From the NCBI GenBank assembly GCA_946800325.1, contig OX326957.1, forward strand, positions 58,064,977 through 58,128,976: a stretch of 64,000 nucleotides of DNA. The letters run 5' to 3'. This document shows, one piece after another, positions 33,001 to 44,802 of the stretch; positions within the stretch are counted from its first letter, which is position 1; each line of letters starts with the position of its first letter. The position numbers and the translations under genes are program-made. Source of the stretch: Luzula sylvatica. Taxonomy: Eukaryota > Streptophyta > Magnoliopsida > Poales > Juncaceae. The notes beneath the pieces were generated by a model. It saw only the letters and a list, made by a program, of their open reading frames with translations. It searched no databases and had not been told where the DNA came from.

Positions 33001-35039
33001 GGATTTTAAAATTGGGAAATTTAGTATTATTGGTCTGCTGAAAAAATGGGCTCCGTAGAAGGGTTATATGAAAGAGGCCTTTATGACCATGTGTGGGCTG
33101 GAAATAATTAGAATAACTAGGGAAAATAAAATGGATTGATCCATTTGTAAAGACTAGAGGTTGTCCATATTGATTATTATGAATTCTTCGGGTTTTTCAG
33201 AAAATTATATAAACAAAATTTAATTCCGTACAAAATTTCATAAAATTGATTTTTAACCTCCAAATAAAATTATATTATAATTATAATTTGCATACAAATT
33301 AATCGAAATGTTTGTGTCTAATATAATCATAAAATAGATTAACGCGTTGTAAAATATATCATAAAATATCGTTAAAATAATAACACAAAGTATTAAGCTA
33401 TTTTTTTAAATTATATTTGTTATTGAATAAAATAAATATGAAAATAATTGAATCGAGATATATTTTGGTCAGAGAATCATAATTGGGAAGATTTTTAGAA
33501 GCAAGCCTCCGAAGGGATTTAGTTGATCGTGATTTATGTTTGATGTTTATTCGGCTCTTGATTTTGTTGTAAGAATCCGTAAAAAATAATTCCGAGTCAT
33601 ATTTCTTGAGAAATTTTCAGAACATTTTTGCTATTTTTTTTGAAGTAATCTAAAAGTAATGAGGTTTTTAGTATTTAAAAAATCATAATTTAAAAAATCC
33701 ATCAAATATATTCGTTTTGATTTTATTTTTATTTTGGTATTCATATTAGTATAGTTTCAGTATATTTTCTATCCAAGCTTGTATATGTGAAGGTATTATG
33801 TGAGAATTACAACGAAAATATTGACATTTACATAATCGAATTTTAACTATTAGTATTTTTTAAATTCTTTTTAAATAATTTTACATAAAACTAAATAGAT
33901 TTATAGTTGTGTTTTGTGCAAATTTGATACTAAAATTTCAGAAATTAATAAATAATATATTTAACTTATCAAATCACCAATACTTTTGTAACTTATAAAT
34001 ACATATATCAGATATTACTTTAACATTGTTGTTTTGTATTTATTTTTAATTATTAAATGTAATGTCATGTATAATCTGTATTATCTTTTAGATCGAGTTT
34101 AAGTTCTATCAGCACAATTATTCCCCTATGATTTCAAATATTTTGACTCAATAAAAATAATATTTAAGATCTCCAATTTCTGAAGTATCCTTTATTTAGC
34201 CTATAAGAATTTATCAACTACCAAAAAAGAAAGGATAGCCATTATCAAAAGTTAACATCATGACTTAGTTAAGAACGATTTCAAAATTATTTTCCTAAAT
34301 GACTACTATATCTTTATTATGAAATTGATATTTATTATAATTATTTATTATTGTTTCTATCTTACGTAAATCATGTAAAAGTTTTTTCCTAATATTATGA
34401 AAAATGGATATACATTAATTTTCATACGTGTATATATGAATGAATATTGTTTGGGTCATTTTTAATGATGTGAAAAATTAAGAAAAATAATATATTTTTA
34501 TATGTGAAAGATTTTGTTTGCATTAATTATGAAAAATAATTACAATAGTAAATATCATTCATTATAAATAAAAATATAATGATTATTTGACCAAACAAAA
34601 ATTAATCTTCTTAAATCAAGTCATGTTAGTTTTTGTAATAACGTCATCCAAGAAAAAATATTAAAAGTAAAAAAAAAATACATGGATCTTAATGGATATA
34701 GATTATCAAAAGTTATATTGAAATAAAAGAAAAAGATATTTTTCTGATAATTTTTCTAATTGACATTAATAAATAGAGGTCAAACGTGATTTCTCTATAT
34801 ATTTAACACACACTCGATTTCTCCATTTATTTAAAATCAACGAGTTCATCACCCAATTGATCGAGTATGAAACACAAAAATCATATGTTATCCACTGATT
34901 GGAGGGATTTTGTGAGATATGTACTCATAAATACTAGATTTAAGTGCACCAAATCAAACGAAATATGCCCTAAACAACACAGACCAGAGACAATATGACT
35001 CTCAAATTGCTACTCTCAAATTCTCAATTTTATAATTTA
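33001..35039. other. AT-rich intergenic DNA, nothing recognised
   Basis: Two kilobases of very AT-rich, stop-rich sequence. No gene, RNA or repeat family was identified by eye. Confidence 0.5.
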
Positions 35040-35182
35040 CTAGCAATGCCCTGCCCTATTGTGCGGGACTTCGTATTCCTTTTTTTTACATATATTTTTA
35101 TATAATTTGTTTAAATAACATTTGCACGGATGCGTTTAAAATCAATTAATATATTCATGATATGTTTGCGAATATATTAATA
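35040..35182 (-). mobile_element. Helitron-like 3' terminus
   Basis: The minus strand reads GTCCCGCACAATAGGGCAGGGC, then ATTGCTAG next to T. A short CCC/GGG hairpin followed by CTAG at an A/T site is the Helitron 3' form. Only the terminus is clear; the body runs right into a TIR element at 35183 and the 5' end was not found. Confidence 0.5.
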
Positions 35183-36046
35183 TCAATGTTTTAAATTGCG
35201 ATATTGTGGTCCATTGCGGTCGGGTCTTTTTTGCAGCGGATTGCGTTTGCGGGCGCCATTGCGGCGTAATGACCTTATTGCGGACAGTCGTTGCGATATT
35301 AAATTATGTAATAATAATAATTTGTTTAAATATATTTTTCACAATATTTTCTTCTAAAAAGAATAAAAAAGTTGATTGTCCAGGAACATTTTCAGTATAA
35401 ATAAAAGTTGATCATAAAATTTCCATTAAAATGGCAATTATACGGGATCTTTGGATTTGTATTTTGTTGATGAATTTTTTGTCGACATCCAAAAATATCA
35501 AAACACTATAAATCAAATTTTAAATCGAAACATCAATGAAATACAATGAAAATTATGAAATTCATACATTTATAGATCAGAATGACACATTTTAGAAGTT
35601 ATACATGTTATGAGCATATTTTATCAAATATTTTGATAATAAAACATGGAAACTAAGTATTAAATAATCACAAAAATTATGTTATAATGTTTATATTAAA
35701 TAATTCTCGACGAAATTAATTTAACGTGTGTTTTGTGTTTAATTCAGGGTAAAAGACAAAATTTCACAAATTCAAGCCCATCACTGCTTTCCTCTCGTCG
35801 AAACGAGCGATTTCGATATAAATGTCATGTAATTTGGTGGAAGAATTTGAAAATTACAACGATTTGAATATTATTCCGCAATTTTTACCGGCAATTAGCG
35901 CAATTTAAGCGCAATTTGCCCGTAATTGCGCCGCAATGTCCGCAATTTTTCGAAAACGCAATATCTCGCTATATGTTATTGCGAAATTGCGATTCTAAAT
36001 TTCACACCGCAATTTTTGCAATTGCGTCGCAATTTAAAACACTGAA
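35183..36046. mobile_element. Non-autonomous TIR transposon, copy 2 of the TCAATGTTTTAAATTGCG family
   Basis: Same termini as the copy at 49-535, with an extra interior block of about 350 bp (35470-35780), so it is the longer version. The 9-bp flanks ATATTAATA and ATATCAATA match at eight positions, suggesting a 9-bp target duplication. Inside, ATTGCG/CGCAAT motifs are frequent on both strands. No transposase. The 64-codon frame shared with copy 1 is a repeat artefact. Confidence 0.8.
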
Positions 36047-36264
36047 ATATCAATAAATGCATTATAATTAATAAAGTTCCGCAATTGAGTTTTGAATTAA
36101 CAGTAATTAACTGTTAATACAATTGTATTAGTTATTAACATAATTAATATCAATAAATACATTATAATTAATAAGGTTTCGCAATTGAGTTTTGAATTAA
36201 CAGTTCATTATGATGTAATTAACAGTTAATACAATTATATAATTAGTTATTAACATAATTAACA
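36047..36264. repeat. Tandem duplication of about 100-115 bp
   Basis: Two direct copies begin ATATCAATAAAT(G/A)CATTATA and run through GCAATTGAGTTTTGAATTAA to TTATTAACATAATTAA, at about 36047-36147 and 36148-36264. The second has a short insertion. Confidence 0.85.
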
Positions 36265-36427
36265 TTTTCAATTAACGGTTAATATAATTGAGGGGTACAA
36301 ATGAGAGACTGCACAATAAATGGCCTCTTACAAATACGCCTCGATTTGTTTTGTACAAACCGATCCCTTAGATCTTAAATATAAAATTAAAACTAATGCT
36401 GAACTTTTCGATGATTATTATAAATAA
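36265..36427. other. Short intergenic stretch
   Basis: AT-rich sequence between the tandem duplication and Helitron copy 2. Nothing recognised. Confidence 0.4.
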
Positions 36428-37837
36428 CTAGGAGAATACTCGCGCTACGCGGCGAGCATGTAAATTATGTTTTTCACTCTAATATAATTATATATTTGTA
36501 TGATAATATTAATAACATCATTTTAAAACAAAGTTATTTGAATTGATTTATCTATGATTATTCATATGTTTTACAATTATTTTACATTATGATAACAAAA
36601 AATCTTATTTTTGTAATCAAATAATAATACACATATATTTGTGTCATTGTATAATAATATATAAGAATAAGATATAATATAATTTTACGAAAAACGTAAC
36701 AACAAAGATTATATCATTGTTCACAATATTTCATACAATATCAAGTATTAATATAATGAATCATACAACATATGTAGTAATACATTATTAATTATATATA
36801 GTAATAATTTTTAATGATTCAAATATCATGGCAAATATAAAATAATACAAAACTTTAAAGGGGAAGTAATTTAATAAATAATATCAAAATTTAATTTATA
36901 ATAAACATAACTATCACATGATTTTTTTTTATTTTACATTTTGTAAAATAACAATACAATTTGATAGGTGTTTATAAGTTAAAGAAATTGTTTAGATGGA
37001 TAAACTTTTTTTAATTCTATTATTTTTCAACAAAATTTGTTTGCTTAAAAACACAATAATCTACTTAGTATTATATGAGATTCTTATTGTTATAATTATC
37101 TAAAAAATAAATAATAATATTTTAAAATTCTATTATGCAAATAAAATTCTTATAAAATATATTATGTACATGTGTATTTTTTTGCATTGTATTTTCTTAC
37201 ATAATATCTTTACAAATTGAAATTATGAAAAATTATATGTATGAACTATGCTAATATGGATGTCAAAATAAAGAGAAAAATAAAATGAATATATTCGATC
37301 GGTTTATAAAATTAAATTTCCAAAATAATACTAACATATGTTGTATTTTGTATAATATTACATATGAAATTATTAGTATTTTTATAAATAAACTTTTCAT
37401 ATTCCAATGCATTCACATTTGATCATATAATCTTATGTGAAATGTTAAACAATTGATTAGACTTGGTCTAATATGATTATAACCAATAATAATATGCCAC
37501 ATCAATAATGTATGATGATGTGGCTTTCTAAGAATGCTTAAAAGATGGTGTAAAATAATAACACATAAATGACTACACAAAATATGATCTTCAAAAAATC
37601 TAACAAAAAATTAATGATTGAGATTAAACCACATCATTACATCTAATGGTTCAAATTAATACTTAAAAATAATAATACAAAATGCATGTCTTAAATTATC
37701 AAATATCATATTAATGGATATGATGAAGCCACATCACACAATCAAATGGTTAATAATCAAGATAAGAATGATGATGTGGCTTCATGAGAAGGCTCAAAGA
37801 TAGGTGCAAAATAAGGGGGTGGGTTAATTATCAGTGA
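36428..37837 (-). mobile_element. Helitron family A, copy 2
   Basis: Matches 19073-20480 along its whole length with only scattered differences. It has the same 3' hairpin GCTCGCCGCGTAGCGCGAG and the CTAG terminus at an A/T site. Common sequence ends at GGGTTAATTAT (37831), where the block CAGTGACT begins. In copy 1 that block appears about 50 bp further right, so one copy has a deletion or the true 5' end is near here. Non-coding. Confidence 0.78.
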
Positions 37838-37960
37838 CTAAACAACATATCTCAAGTAGAAAGAAAATATCATTTTATTCACTCACAAGATTATACATAC
37901 TCATGCATTTCAACTAAAACTCAAATCACGCAAATTAACATATTACACTAATTCATAATT

Positions 37961-38536
37961 TCAAAGCTCAATCTTCTTTGCTTCGCCACCACCAAGTTTC
38001 CCCTTCTCTTCTTCTCCTCCATTTATACTAACCATCCTCGGTCCCTTTATCTTCTCCGGCGCCAATTTCGTAAATGTCACAGTCAAAACTCCATTTTCCA
38101 ACTTGGCCTTCACTGACTCGAGATCCGCATTATCCGGAAGCCTGAACTGGCGCCAGAATTTTCCGTACGATCTCTCGACACGATGCCAATGGTCTCCTTT
38201 CTTCTCTTCTTCCTCTCTCTTCCTCTCCCCACTAATTCGCAGAATTCTCTCATTTTCCACCTCTATCTTTAGATCCTCTTTCTTTATACCTGGTACATCA
38301 ATGATAATTTCATGAGAGTTAGGGGTCTCTCTCCAATCGACCTTGGCTAAAGACACCATTGCCACCGCATCACGGTCAAGCCCAAATGGTGCATGCTCGA
38401 GGATCTTGAACGGGTCCATATACCGCTCCGATAAAGAACTCCCACTCTGATCCAGCCATGGTAATAGAGACCCAATCGAGGGAGTTATTACACTTACTAG
38501 TAGCAAGAACCCTACAAAAACAGAGAAGCTTTTCAT
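37961..38536 (-). CDS. Endoplasmic reticulum small heat-shock protein (191 aa)
   Basis: A single-exon minus-strand gene. Residues 1-23 ([19 protein letters not shown]) form a signal peptide. The alpha-crystallin domain spans about residues 62-170 with [39 protein letters not shown] and LENGVLTVT. The chain ends KKIEL, a KDEL-like retrieval signal. Length and motif order fit the plant 22-kDa ER small HSP class, ATP-independent holdases induced by heat. The promoter has a TATA box and a heat-shock element. All hallmark motifs are intact, so I take this as the functional member. The 171-aa copy at 30111-30626 is its diverged paralogue. Confidence 0.93.
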   Translation of the reverse strand: MKSFSVFVGFLLLVSVITPSIGSLLPWLDQSGSSLSERYMDPFKILEHAPFGLDRDAVAMVSLAKVDWRETPNSHEIIIDVPGIKKEDLKIEVENERILRISGERKREEEEKKGDHWHRVERSYGKFWRQFRLPDNADLESVKAKLENGVLTVTFTKLAPEKIKGPRMVSINGGEEEKGKLGGGEAKKIEL

Positions 38537-38623
38537 TTTTTCTTTTGCTAGAGAAGTATTGAGACTTTAGATCACTGAGAAGTTCTTGGTTTTACTGGGA
38601 CAAAGAGAGAGATGAAAGCGAGG

Positions 38624-38633
38624 ATTTATAGGC
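38624..38633 (-). promoter_or_regulatory. TATA box of the 191-aa small HSP gene
   Basis: GCCTATAAATCC on the minus strand, about 90 bp before the start codon at 38536 and matching the paralogue's promoter. Confidence 0.65.
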
Positions 38634-38670
38634 TGAGAAAGACGAAGACACGTAGCCTTCAGACAAGGAC

Positions 38671-38692
38671 GAGAAGTTTCGAGTTTGTGAAA
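38671..38692 (-). promoter_or_regulatory. Candidate heat-shock element
   Basis: GAAGTTTC (38673-38680) is a GAAnnTTC pair, and a further GAA lies at 38689-38691. It sits about 40 bp upstream of the TATA box, a usual place for heat-shock factor binding. TTC repeats near 38728-38737 could extend the element. Confidence 0.5.
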
Positions 38693-39063
38693 CTACGAGG
38701 AGAGAATAGAGGACTCGAGAGAGTTCCAGCCTTCAAGGTGGTTGGAGAAATTTACGGGACCAGAATCTACAGAAGGGAAATATACAATCAGTTCGATTCT
38801 CGGTTTGTTAAACATCCAAGAATAAAATTCTAGACTTCCATTACAATCCGTATTTCAGTTACTGGTATACCTTACAATCCAAGATTTCTATTCTCGCATT
38901 CTCTCTCTTATAACCCAGGATTTCTATTCCGGAGTTTCCGATTTCAATTCCTGTGTTTGCTAAAAACAGGAACTGAATTCTTGAGTTTGCCAAGAACCTA
39001 TTTTTTATGTACATAATCCTACCATTCTCGTTCAAAAAACCACACACACACAAAATAGGATTC

Positions 39064-40323
39064 ATGGCGCTTTCAACTTCCTTTCTTCCTTCAAGCTTCT
39101 CGATGCCTCTCCAGCCATCGTTCCTCTCCATTTGGGTCCCGAGCAGGAGAGGAAGCGACATGATTGTGCGGATGGGAGGTGGGCCGAGGACCTTTCCAGG
39201 CGGCGTCTCCAAGTGGCAATGGAAGAGAATGCAATCCAAAAAGGCGAAACAACTTCTCAAAGCTCGATTGTTAAGGGAGCGTCAAATTTACGAAATGCGC
39301 AAAAGAGCAGAGCTTAAAGATGCGGTGTCTCAACTGGAGAGACCATGGGAAGCCGTTGAAAAGGCCCCTAATCTCTTCTCTGTCCGTGCCGACGAGCAGG
39401 TAATTATCAATTATTTCCTCTTATGAGCGTCAATTAAGCCTTAATTCAACTTTAATCGTGCAATTGAATTTGAGACTCAATTGAAATGATGAAAACTGGT
39501 ATGTGATTTTGACTAACAGGTTAAAACCCTAGCTGACCGGTTCCAGAAGCCAGGTGGCTTTGACATGTGGAACGAGAAAGACGGACCCCAAGTGTTCAAT
39601 ACACCAATTGAGGGTTCACATTCAGGAAGATTCTTCCCCAAAGGAGCGGTGCACGGCAGTAAACCACGCGCCAAGGAGGGGGACGAGACCACCGAGCATA
39701 AGATTGAGGACGAGTTAAGATTTGACGATTGGATTGCAAGAGGAGCTGGTGGAATCAGAAAGACCACGTCTAGGAGGAAGAAACAAACCATTGATGTGGA
39801 ACACACACAAGGTGCTCGTGAAAATGCTCCCGAGAATTCTATCACTAATAAGGTTGAAGGCACACTAGGTGTTCATAATATTGCCTCAAAGAACATTAAC
39901 AAAGAGGGTGGCTTTGGTAGAAATGGCTCGAATAAGTGGACTAATACAAATGATCTGGTTAGCACGCAAGGTGTTCGTGCAAATGCTTTGAAGAACATTA
40001 AAAAAGAGGGTGATTTGGGTAAAAGTATTAGGCCGAGAAACAGCTCAAGTAGAAGGAACAATACAACTGATTTGGTTAGCAAGCAAGGTGTTCGACCAAA
40101 TGCTTCAATGAATACGCGTTCTTTGAAACCTAGTGAAGAAAGAGGAATTGATTTTGGTAAAAATGTTTGGAATCGAAGAAAGAATGGCATGAGTGGTTTA
40201 AAAAGTGCTGGCGATTTTGAAAGGAATGGCAAATCTAGTAATATTGGCAATGCAAAGTTTAGAGAAATGCGAAGCAAGTTAAGACCTACTTCTAATTTAA
40301 AATTGGAAGAAATAGATTACTAA
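39064..40323 (+). CDS. Conserved plant protein of unknown function, two exons, likely plastid-targeted
   Basis: Exons 39064-39399 and 39520-40323 join in phase to 379 residues. The start MALSTSFLPSSFSMPLQPSF is Ser/Leu-rich with few acidic residues, like a transit peptide; an in-frame ATG at 39007 is also possible. The conserved core (residues about 38-140) contains GGGPRTFPGGVSKWQWKRMQ, RERQIYEMRKRAELK, ERPWE.VEKAPNLFSV and FQKPGGFDMW. I recognise this core as conserved in plants but cannot assign a function. Residues about 195-330 form a basic, low-complexity region with a degenerate repeat around TQGVRANALKNI and KEGDLGKS. It is transcribed away from the small HSP gene, sharing a 527-bp intergenic promoter region. 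Confidence 0.8.
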
Positions 40324-40458
40324 ACAAAACAAGTGTTGTTACTTCAATCAAAGCATTTCATACATCATGTTATTAGAAAAAAAAAAAAAAAATCTTCTAT
40401 GTAAATATAACAACAACAAAAAAGAAGAAGAAATATTAAATATTACTGAATATCATGT
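40324..40458. other. Intergenic region between convergent genes
   Basis: AT-rich spacer with an A run at 40377-40392. The two flanking genes point toward each other, so their 3' UTRs must lie here or overlap. Confidence 0.5.
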
Positions 40459-42153
40459 TTAATGGCAAGCACGGATTAGGGGAAGCGGCGGATCAGAATA
40501 TTTGCCGGTAGAAATTTGCTTAAAAATCCATTTATTCGCCGCCTCGGTGTAATGTACACCGTCCCAAATAATGCGTTTTTGTGGGTTTTTACATGATTTT
40601 CCAAGCAAGACATCAACTCCATTTATTGTGGCTATTTTTCCACATCTAGCTTTCGAATCGTAATTGTATTTGTTCCCTCCACTCCCGCAACAAGCCTCCA
40701 AGGGATTCTCAAATCCTATTATAACATTGTTTATTTGCGAAATAAAAATATTTTACAAAATTAACATTTTAAAGAGAGGAAAAATTGTACCATATTCTTT
40801 GGCATGAGTGATGAGATTGTACTTGGCAGAAAACATATCAACGAGTGTAATCGAAGCAAATGGTAGTTCATTTCTTAATTGCACAATTGTTTGATTAAGC
40901 ATTGTATTGAATTTTTGAGCCAATTCATTGTAAAAAATATTACATCCTGTTTCATCACTTTGATTATGTTTTGGTTCAGGAACCAAAACATATGGCAAAC
41001 ACCCCAATGGGCCAGTATTATGTATCCAGAAATATCTCCCCCCTTTTTTGTATAAACCCTACAAATAATAAATATCCCAATGGGCCCTCTCTTCTTTTGA
41101 AATGAAAATTTCACTGTAAGAATTAAGATATGGAGTACCTGAAGCACAGTGGAGAATTGAGAGAGTGCAGATTGGAGATAGTTATCAGGAGACCCATTTG
41201 ATGAAGAGGAGAAAGCAGTAAGGTCATTTTGTCCTATGTCTATTGTATACAATGCCTTTTTGAAATACTCTTCTCTTGGTACACTTCTTTTTTTGGTCCC
41301 TCCTATATTATAGTTTTGCATCATAAATCATAATTGATAACATAGTCTAATTATATATACACACATTTTTGCATGTGAACATATGCTTCTAGATCTATAG
41401 GTTCGGCTCTTTGACTTTAACTGCAAAATTGTCTTATTTTTACAAATAAAATACATTTTAATTAATTAAAGAGGTGGTTGATTGAACATTGACCATTTCG
41501 ATTTTCTAGTTTTTGTGAATATAATGAATAGTTATGTATATTGAATTTGTAACCATTAATACAAAAGAAGTACATATAGATATACCTTGTTTGTAGATCA
41601 CTTTGGATCTGGTTTTGAAAAGCAAAAATTGCTCAAGTTGCACATCAAGAGAAAATGGGCTATAAACGCCCATAGGAAGCGATGAATTTTGCTCCACTAT
41701 TGTTGATAATGCAGTTGCAAAGTTTGCACCATGAGCAAAATCACCCCCCAATGAATCCAAATACGCCTCCACGTATGGTAACCCTAGCTTTTCAGCTACA
41801 AATCAAACACGCATACATACATATAAAGCAATAAAACCGTCAAAAAGATTAGTATAAATAATGATGGCAGCAATGAGAAGAAAAAAATGAAAAAGAATTA
41901 CGAGACAAAACGAACCAATGAAGTCGATAATAAGGCGTCCATCAGAGTATCTGCCAGTTGGCATCTTAAAGAAGGTTTCGCCGTAGGGTAAATTAACGGG
42001 TCCAAAGGCGAAGGCTGAAGAGAGACCACCAGTGTCGGAGTTTGAATCCCCAAGATTGAAGATGGCCGGAAATCGGCATGAAGAAGACAAAGAAGTGGAG
42101 GAAAGAGTGGAGAAGGAGAGAGAAAGAAGCAGCAGAAAAGAAGGTAGTTTCAT
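40459..42153 (-). CDS. GDSL esterase/lipase, five exons, 378 aa
   Basis: Minus-strand exons 42153-41916, 41795-41586, 41302-41139, 41058-40791 and 40715-40459 join in phase. The N-terminus [19 protein letters not shown] is a signal peptide, so the enzyme should be secreted. Block I is GDSNSDTG with the catalytic serine. HGANFA is the oxyanion-hole glycine region, IGQNDL supplies block III asparagine, and [13 protein letters not shown] holds the catalytic Asp and His. [10 protein letters not shown] and the C-terminal CCG/CG cysteine pattern are typical of the plant family. These enzymes hydrolyse acyl esters in the apoplast; the substrate cannot be told. Five exons is the usual plant structure. 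No lesion is visible. Confidence 0.93.
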
Positions 42154-42209
42154 TTTGGTTGATTTTTCAAATTTTTACTTGTTTCAACATATATAACTTG
42201 TGCTAGGTA

Positions 42210-42914
42210 TAGGGATGTCAATGGGTTGGGTAATACCGTGCCCGACGGGTATCCGACCCGGGCGGGTCGGGTAATACCCGATTAAGCCTATCCGCAGGTC
42301 GGGTATTACCCGATTAAAAAATACCCGGCACGGGTACGGGTAGGGTATGGGTGAGGTCGTACCCGACCCGTGGGTATACCCGACCCGAACCCGGTCCTTA
42401 ATAATCATAGTTATATTAATATTTTAATATATATTTTATTATTTTTGTTGTTTTTCAAATGGGTTTAATCTATTTTTTCTACTGTTCTTTATTATACAAT
42501 TTATTTTTATTTTTTATATTTGTTTAGTAAATAAAACAAAAATAAATAAATTTCTAGATTCATGTTTATTTATTTATTTATTTACAGCTATTTCACGTTT
42601 CTACCAATTTTAGTTTCATAAAATAATTTCTACTTACAAATATTTGTTAAAAATATTTGTTGTGTATTTTATGATATTATTATGTTATGTGTTAATATTT
42701 TAATTTGAAAAAATATATTTTTCGTTAGTATATTTTAATATTTTTGTATATATTTAGGTATGGGTAAAAATCTCCGTGGGTAATCCGAAAACCCGCGGGT
42801 AATAAATGGGGTGGGTAAAATTACCCGTTTAGTTGACGGGTCGGGTATGGGTATTACCCGATTAAGATGGGTAAGGGTATGGGTGAGTCTATACCCGACC
42901 CATTGACATCCGTA
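42210..42914. mobile_element. hAT-type MITE, 705 bp, ACCCG-rich
   Basis: Ends are TAGGGATGTCAATGGG and CCCATTGACATCCGTA, inverted repeats. The 8-bp duplication GCTAGGTA flanks it exactly (42202-42209 and 42915-42922). Arms are filled with GGGTA/TACCCG and ACCCGACCC motifs; the centre is AT-rich. It shares TIR type with the element at 28199-28798 but has a different arm motif. It lies about 55 bp upstream of the GDSL gene start, inside its promoter region. Confidence 0.9.
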
Positions 42915-43010
42915 GCTAGGTATACATGGATTTTTCAGTTAAACAAGAAGATTAAGATCCTTTGACTTATGGATTTCAATATAGCAAATGTATATGGAAA
43001 ATGTTGGACA

Positions 43011-43246
43011 TACCCCCACCCCTTCCTCCCCCCCCACATCTTTGATGATATGGATATGATTTAACACTTTAAAAATGAACATTTTAATTCATGGTTTAAC
43101 ATCTTAATTGTATGTTCAATCATAAATTAAGATAATTAAACTATAAATTAAGATGTTAAATCATTTATTTATGTGTTAATTTTGAAGGCGTTAAATCATA
43201 TCCACGTCATCAAGAAGGGGGGGGGGGGGGAGTACTAGGGGGTGTA
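43011..43246. mobile_element. Small MITE with C/G-run termini
   Basis: Left arm: C-rich start, then ATCTTTGATGATATGGATATGA. Right arm: its complement, TCATATCCACGTCATCAAGAAG, then 14 consecutive G (43217-43230). Inverted similarity continues inward through GTTTAACATCTTAATT. About 236 bp, non-coding. The ends are blurred by the homopolymers. Confidence 0.65.
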
Positions 43247-43506
43247 CACCACTACTCAATGAAATAGTTAATTACTTATTAATACATAAATTATTTATGG
43301 AATTTGTCAAGTCCTGTTTGAATTATATGATAAACTAAATCTAAATCATTAATTAGACCAGCATCAATCAATTACTCATTAAGTTTCCAAATTAAATTTC
43401 ACAAACATTAATTACTCATAAATCATTTTTCAGATTTTCGTGTTGTCTGTGCTTTTTGTTAATTAAAAACTAACACTGTTGTAAGAACTAACATGACTTA
43501 ACTAAT

Positions 43507-43676
43507 GAGTAATTCTACACAACATGTTCTCGCTGCATGTTTGACAGTGGGATGATGAGGTGTACGGTTTGGATTGAAATAAGCTAAACTGTTATATGAT
43601 GTGGATAAAATATCTAGCGTATGATCATTATCATGCTGCCAATCATACAGCGAGAACATGTTGTGTAGAATTACTC
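43507..43676. mobile_element. MITE, 170 bp, with a perfect 10-bp target duplication
   Basis: Ends GAGTAATTCTACACAACATG and CATGTTGTGTAGAATTACTC are perfect inverted repeats, extending to about 31 bp (to CTCGCTG). CTTAACTAAT flanks both sides exactly (43497-43506 and 43677-43686). The size of the duplication suggests a Mutator-like origin. Non-coding. Confidence 0.88.
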
Positions 43677-43686
43677 CTTAACTAAT

Positions 43687-44777
43687 AATACTTTCAAAAT
43701 ATTTCTAACAAATAACTATTTTATCTATATTTATAATATTAATAGTTGATATTTAGTGTTCTTATTTATTAATATTATCATCTCCATAAATTGTGCAAGA
43801 TTTTTTTTCATATATAGAAAATAAAAATCTCTTCAATTGCGAACACTCATAATCTTTAAAAGATAACTTATATGATTCCTATGAAATCAATAATTAGAAA
43901 TATTGTTTTTACATTAGGATTGGTTAATATTATTTTACTTACAAACACAATAAATAAAAATCATCACAAATGAGGGTAAATGGTCATTTGATTCTTTTAT
44001 TAAATTGATTTTAACTGAGTCATGTTAACTATTACAATAGCGTCACCCTAGTTAAACTATTATTTTTGTTTTAAACGATTTAGATATAATTTATCATGAA
44101 AATTCAACGACAAAAATATGAACACGAGAGGATAAACTATAGGAGTATTTCTACATGTAATCTTGTATGGATAGAAAATTTGAAAAATAACCCGGTTTTG
44201 AAATATATTCCAAAACTAACCTCAACCGGATTTTAAAAACAAAGTACCACATGATATATAAAATTAGTTAGTTTGATTAGATTAAATAACATGATTGATA
44301 AAAAATCCGCTTTTGAAGAATTCGAATCACTGAGAAGACAACTGCTACAACTACAGTTGAAATTTATTTCTTGATGTTTGGATTGAAGAAGTCGGAACTA
44401 TTATAACGGTAACATTTATGTTTGGCTTGATGTAATTATAAAATATTTATTTTACAATTTGATTTGAAAAAATCATTATTGTAAATAAAAACTTTAGATG
44501 ATTATGTACAATTAAATATTGAATAATAAATATAAGTAAGTATTGTTAATGTATAAATAAGATAATTATACAAAATTAAATTAATTATTAAACAGAATAA
44601 TAAATAATAACTTGATAAATTCATACAAGTACTTACCGTAAGTTAAAATAAAAAACTTGATAATTATTAAATGGAATTATTGCAATAATGAATTAACGAC
44701 TAAGAGAGTAATGTTGACAGTATTTTTGTAATTTAGCCCATGATTTCCAAAAAAAATATGTTTTAATCAAAATTTCG
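43687..44777. other. AT-rich intergenic DNA, nothing recognised
   Basis: Stop-rich AT DNA with no recognised gene or repeat. It ends at the left target duplication of the LINE. Confidence 0.5.
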
Positions 44778-44793
44778 AAGAATTATCGATATT
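44778..44793. repeat. Left target-site duplication of the LINE
   Basis: AAGAATTATCGATATT, identical to 59637-59652. It is followed directly by the T run that represents the poly(A) tail of the minus-strand LINE. Confidence 0.9.
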
Positions 44794-44802
44794 TTTTTTT
44801 TT

